From: Achatina immaculata
Lineage: Eukaryota; Mollusca; Gastropoda; Stylommatophora; Achatinidae
DNA length: 64,000 nt
Direction of reading: 5' to 3'
Assembly: GCA_009760885.1 (NCBI GenBank)
Contig: CM019703.1
Coordinates: forward strand, 13,562,459 to 13,626,458
Within the stretch, counting starts at the first letter, position 1. Each line of letters begins with the position of its first letter. The translations under genes and the position numbers were made by a program. Of this stretch, positions 61,090-64,000 are shown one piece after another. The notes beneath the pieces were generated by a model. That model made no database searches. It was not told where the DNA came from and worked only from the letters and a program-made list of their open reading frames with translations.

Positions 61090-63240
61090 CTTCTGCACAG
61101 GTCATCATCGACATTATCTTGATCCAGTGCCTACTGATCCATTTTCTACTGTGTAACATCTTGTGGAATTATTTGTTCAGTATTTTTATCAGTTACTATT
61201 TTTATTTCTTTCTCCATCTAGGGCAGTAGCAAGAACCCAGAATCTCAGAATGGCAGGGAAGTTCCAGCATATTTGTAACAGAATCAAAGATTTTTGGAGG
61301 AAGTCCCTGTCTTGTTCTGCCATGATTGTCTTTGATTGTCTAACTTGGATTGATTGTTTAGAGAACATTAGAAATTTTTTGTCATCAAAAGTAAATGATG
61401 TAAAGCCAATTCAGAATTTTGTATTCAGAATTTAGAATACTTTTTTGACGTTTCAGCAAATACAAATGGCCGTCTATATCTACAAGTGTGTATTTACTCT
61501 GGTCTCCAGCTATAGTTTCAAGATTTTTAGGCCCTAAAGGTTATTGACAGAGGTCATGTGAAGGTGAACGGATGCAGAGAAAATTTACAAACATTTGCTT
61601 GCAGAATTTTTGAATGAAAAGGACATGGCAGAAAAATGTGAAAAAAAAAAAAACGGGGGAAGAAATGTGTGAATACTTAAAAAGTATAAAGTAATGGTTC
61701 ACAGAAAAATATAAAGTAATGGTTCACAGAGTGGGTGACACTGACTCTTTGTGAAGGAGGAGGGACGTTGAAGGGAAAGGGAGCAATGGGGGAGATTAGA
61801 CTCAACTGAGCAGGAAAAAAGTGGGTTTTTTTAATGGAGGGAGGAATAGGCATGTGGCAGTGGAGAAGATAGAGCAGCAGTCCAAACGGTTTGAGAACCA
61901 CTAAACTGAAGATCTCAGGAATAGATTTTTTTTTTAAAACCTGAAGAAAAAAAAAAAATGTGTTGTAAAAATTTCAGAATGAAATCTGCAGGAATAAGAA
62001 ACAAACTTCTGGATAAGAAGTTAAAATATCGGTCAGAAACAAAGTACAGAAATATCTGAAAATTTCAGATAAATATTGAGTTTTTTTATAAGGAAGAAAT
62101 CAGAAATTGAAGGAAAAGTTTCAAGAGTTTTTAAGGAACAAACAAAATTATGAAAAATATTTCTTATTTGTTAAAAAAAAAAAATTTTTAAGGATTAAGG
62201 AAATATTTAACTGCTGAGGGAAGAAAGACATTTTTAATTTCTTATTTATTTTGATTTTGGTATATTATTTTCCAAAATTAGTTTGTAGAAAGGGACATTT
62301 TATTTACAGAGACCGACAATAAAAGCCATAAATATACTGCTATTAAGAAAAAATAGAGCATTGCTGACATTATTTTCAGATTTACATCTCGAGGGAATTC
62401 TATACCAAAATAGAACTTAGGGAAATTCGAGTATCTTAAATTTCGAATAGTTCTGTGTTAAGTGTTAACCTAAGTAACTGGCATGTTAGAGGTCATCTGT
62501 CATGTTGAATGTACGAGAAGTGCATGGCATATTGTATTACTCATATCTGACATTCAGTTGAACGGAGGCTTTTCTGCTGGCACACAAAACTGCAACAGTT
62601 AAAGGTCAACAGAGAAAATTCCTCATTGTACCATTATGTCAAGTCAGTCACAAGGCACATATAGGTCTATGTTATAATACACTGGATGTTTACAACGTGG
62701 ATATCAGTGCCAGCACTTTCTTAATTTCAATGCAAACCTTGAAAAGAATATCACATTTCTTCAAGGAAGCAAATGTCAAACATGATCAGAACATGTTGAG
62801 AATTCATAGTTTATGTTCAGTCATGGTTAAGGATGTAATATGTCAGTAAATATCAGTATTACACTTTCTCTCTCATTTTTCAGTTCCAAAACTCATTCCA
62901 GTTTTATGCTGTTTAAAATAAAAAAAATGCTGTTGAAAAAAAAAAACGCTAGCCCTGCCGTTTGAAAGAGACACTTTGAAAACATGGCATTAAGGCTAAT
63001 ATCTTCTTTGACCTGACAGCACGCTAGAGGGTGATGTGGGCAGCAGCTAGCTGTCCTTCCCCGGCTTCATAATGAGCCATGTGCCCAGTCTCCATGTGGC
63101 TGGTTGTTTTATGTTGATTTGATAATAAATGTGGCCAAATTTGAACCACTGATTGTTGCACTGAATGATGTTTTGCACTAAGCATTTAATACTTAGACAT
63201 CCAGTTTTTCCTGCTGTTAGAAGAACAACAGAAGCAGACT
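61090..63240. other. 3' flank, AT-rich, little recognisable
   Basis: I see no supported exon. Near 61880-61915 'ggtttgagaaccactaaac' looks like a hAT-type right end. Homopolymer A runs are common. The frame beginning at 61163 has no recognised domain. Confidence 0.45.
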
Positions 63241-63409
63241 GTGGTGTTTGAAGATTCAGTTAACAACGAAGACAAAACTGACTTCTTTTGGCTTGAATCA
63301 AATGCTCAAATTGGTTGCGTGTTTTTTGGGTTTTTTTTGTTGTTGTTTTTTTTTAATCGCAATGCTAGCTGTTTTATCTGTGATAGTAAATCTCATCTTT
63401 TCCTATCTT

Positions 63410-63720
63410 CTTCTTCAGTCTCACTGGAACTGCAAGCTTCTTTGAAGTCAGTGCAGTCAAGATGTTGAGACACAGAACTGCGTTGGTTTGGGGGTGATTT
63501 ATAGCAGCTGTTTTTACAGCCCCTGAATGGAGCTAAAAGCAGGGGGACATGCAGTACTTCTTTAGCAGACTCCACCGCCATCGGGATTATGGTGATCCCT
63601 GACCTGTTAGCCAGACTGGGCCTGTTACTGAGAGTATCAGTAGAGAGGCAGAACAGAATATTGTCCAGCTGTGGTTCACCATGCCTGATGCTAGCATGTC
63701 AGATATGGACTGCTGGTTGC
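63410..63720 (-). repeat. GAA-tailed interspersed repeat, copy 10
   Basis: Reverse copy: (TTC)n-derived 'tcttcttcttcagtctcac', 'gcagtcaagatgttgagaca', 'tttatagcagctgttttta', 'catgcagtacttctttagca', 'tggtgatccctgacctgtt', 'gtggttcaccatgcctgatg', 'tagcatgtcagatatgg'. Confidence 0.75.
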
Positions 63721-64000
63721 AAAATCATACAGCATCTTCACCTGTAATCTTTTTTTCCAATATAAAGTATTTATATCCTTAAATCCTGCTGTGACAGCCT
63801 GTGTTGTCAGGGTCCATAAATTCTTCTGTGATATTTTTGTGCCATCAATGTCAAGAAATAGCCTTCAATTTATGTCCTTGATTTTTTTCTGTTTATCCTT
63901 CTGTGATATTATGTAAATGTGTGATGGTCTGTGTCATTGGTGTCCAAAAGTCCTTTTGTGATAATCTGTCTATGAACACTTAAATGTCTATAAAACCTTA

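Noticed and set aside
61101..61435. Possible extra receptor exon after 'ctgcacag'
   Set aside because: No iGluR similarity, and the exon at 58977 already gives an in-phase tail with a stop.

Overview
This is eukaryotic (animal) genomic DNA: AT-rich, intron-dominated, and packed with non-LTR retrotransposon debris, Tc1/mariner elements, tRNA-derived SINEs and an unusual density of 20-45 bp minisatellites. The mix of RTE-type and RNase-H-bearing (Nimb/I-like) LINEs, together with the style of the host gene, suggests a lophotrochozoan, most likely a gastropod mollusc. That taxonomic call is an inference.

The only convincing host gene is an ionotropic glutamate receptor (iGluR) of the non-NMDA (AKDF/Delta-like) type on the + strand. 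It is spread over about 38 kb (20782-59063). I find 14 exons whose splice phases agree. Eight encode the amino-terminal domain and the start of S1 (20782-45037). Six encode the second half of S1, M1, pore loop M2, M3, S2, M4 and a short tail ending in a stop codon (50729-59063). The 5' end of the gene lies upstream of the first visible exon. One phase 0-0 exon of roughly 60-70 codons (first half of S1) should lie between 45037 and 50729 but is not visible there. The ligand-binding residues are notable: Pro and Arg of S1 are kept, but S2 carries Val and Asp where AMPA/kainate receptors have Thr and Glu. That is the arrangement of glycine/D-serine binders (GluN1, GluD).

Layout. 1-4 kb: minisatellites, a hAT-like MITE, a GAA-tailed interspersed repeat and a widespread repeat terminus. 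4-12 kb: a nested pile of LINEs, in which a Nimb/I-type element with RNase H (5630-8513) sits inside an RTE copy on the minus strand, which itself splits another RTE fragment; a second RTE with intact 5' region (about 10760-12010) is split by a tRNA-derived SINE. 12-20.7 kb: repeats, minisatellites and LINE 3' ends. 20.8-59.1 kb: the iGluR gene, whose introns hold most other elements: an L2/CR1-like LINE inside an RTE copy (21-22.9 kb), two Tc1-like elements (about 23.4-24.7 and 41.39-42.95 kb), an RTE fragment (35.87-36.9 kb), a mariner split by an RTE 3' fragment (46.42-48.20 kb), an RTE-derived internally deleted element (49.07-49.53 kb) and many GAA-tailed repeats. 59-64 kb: 3' flank, one more RTE copy, AT-rich sequence with little recognisable, and a last GAA-tailed repeat.

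Every transposon copy I could follow in detail carries stops, frameshifts or truncations. Several insertions are resolved by target-site duplications readable in the sequence, giving a relative insertion order.
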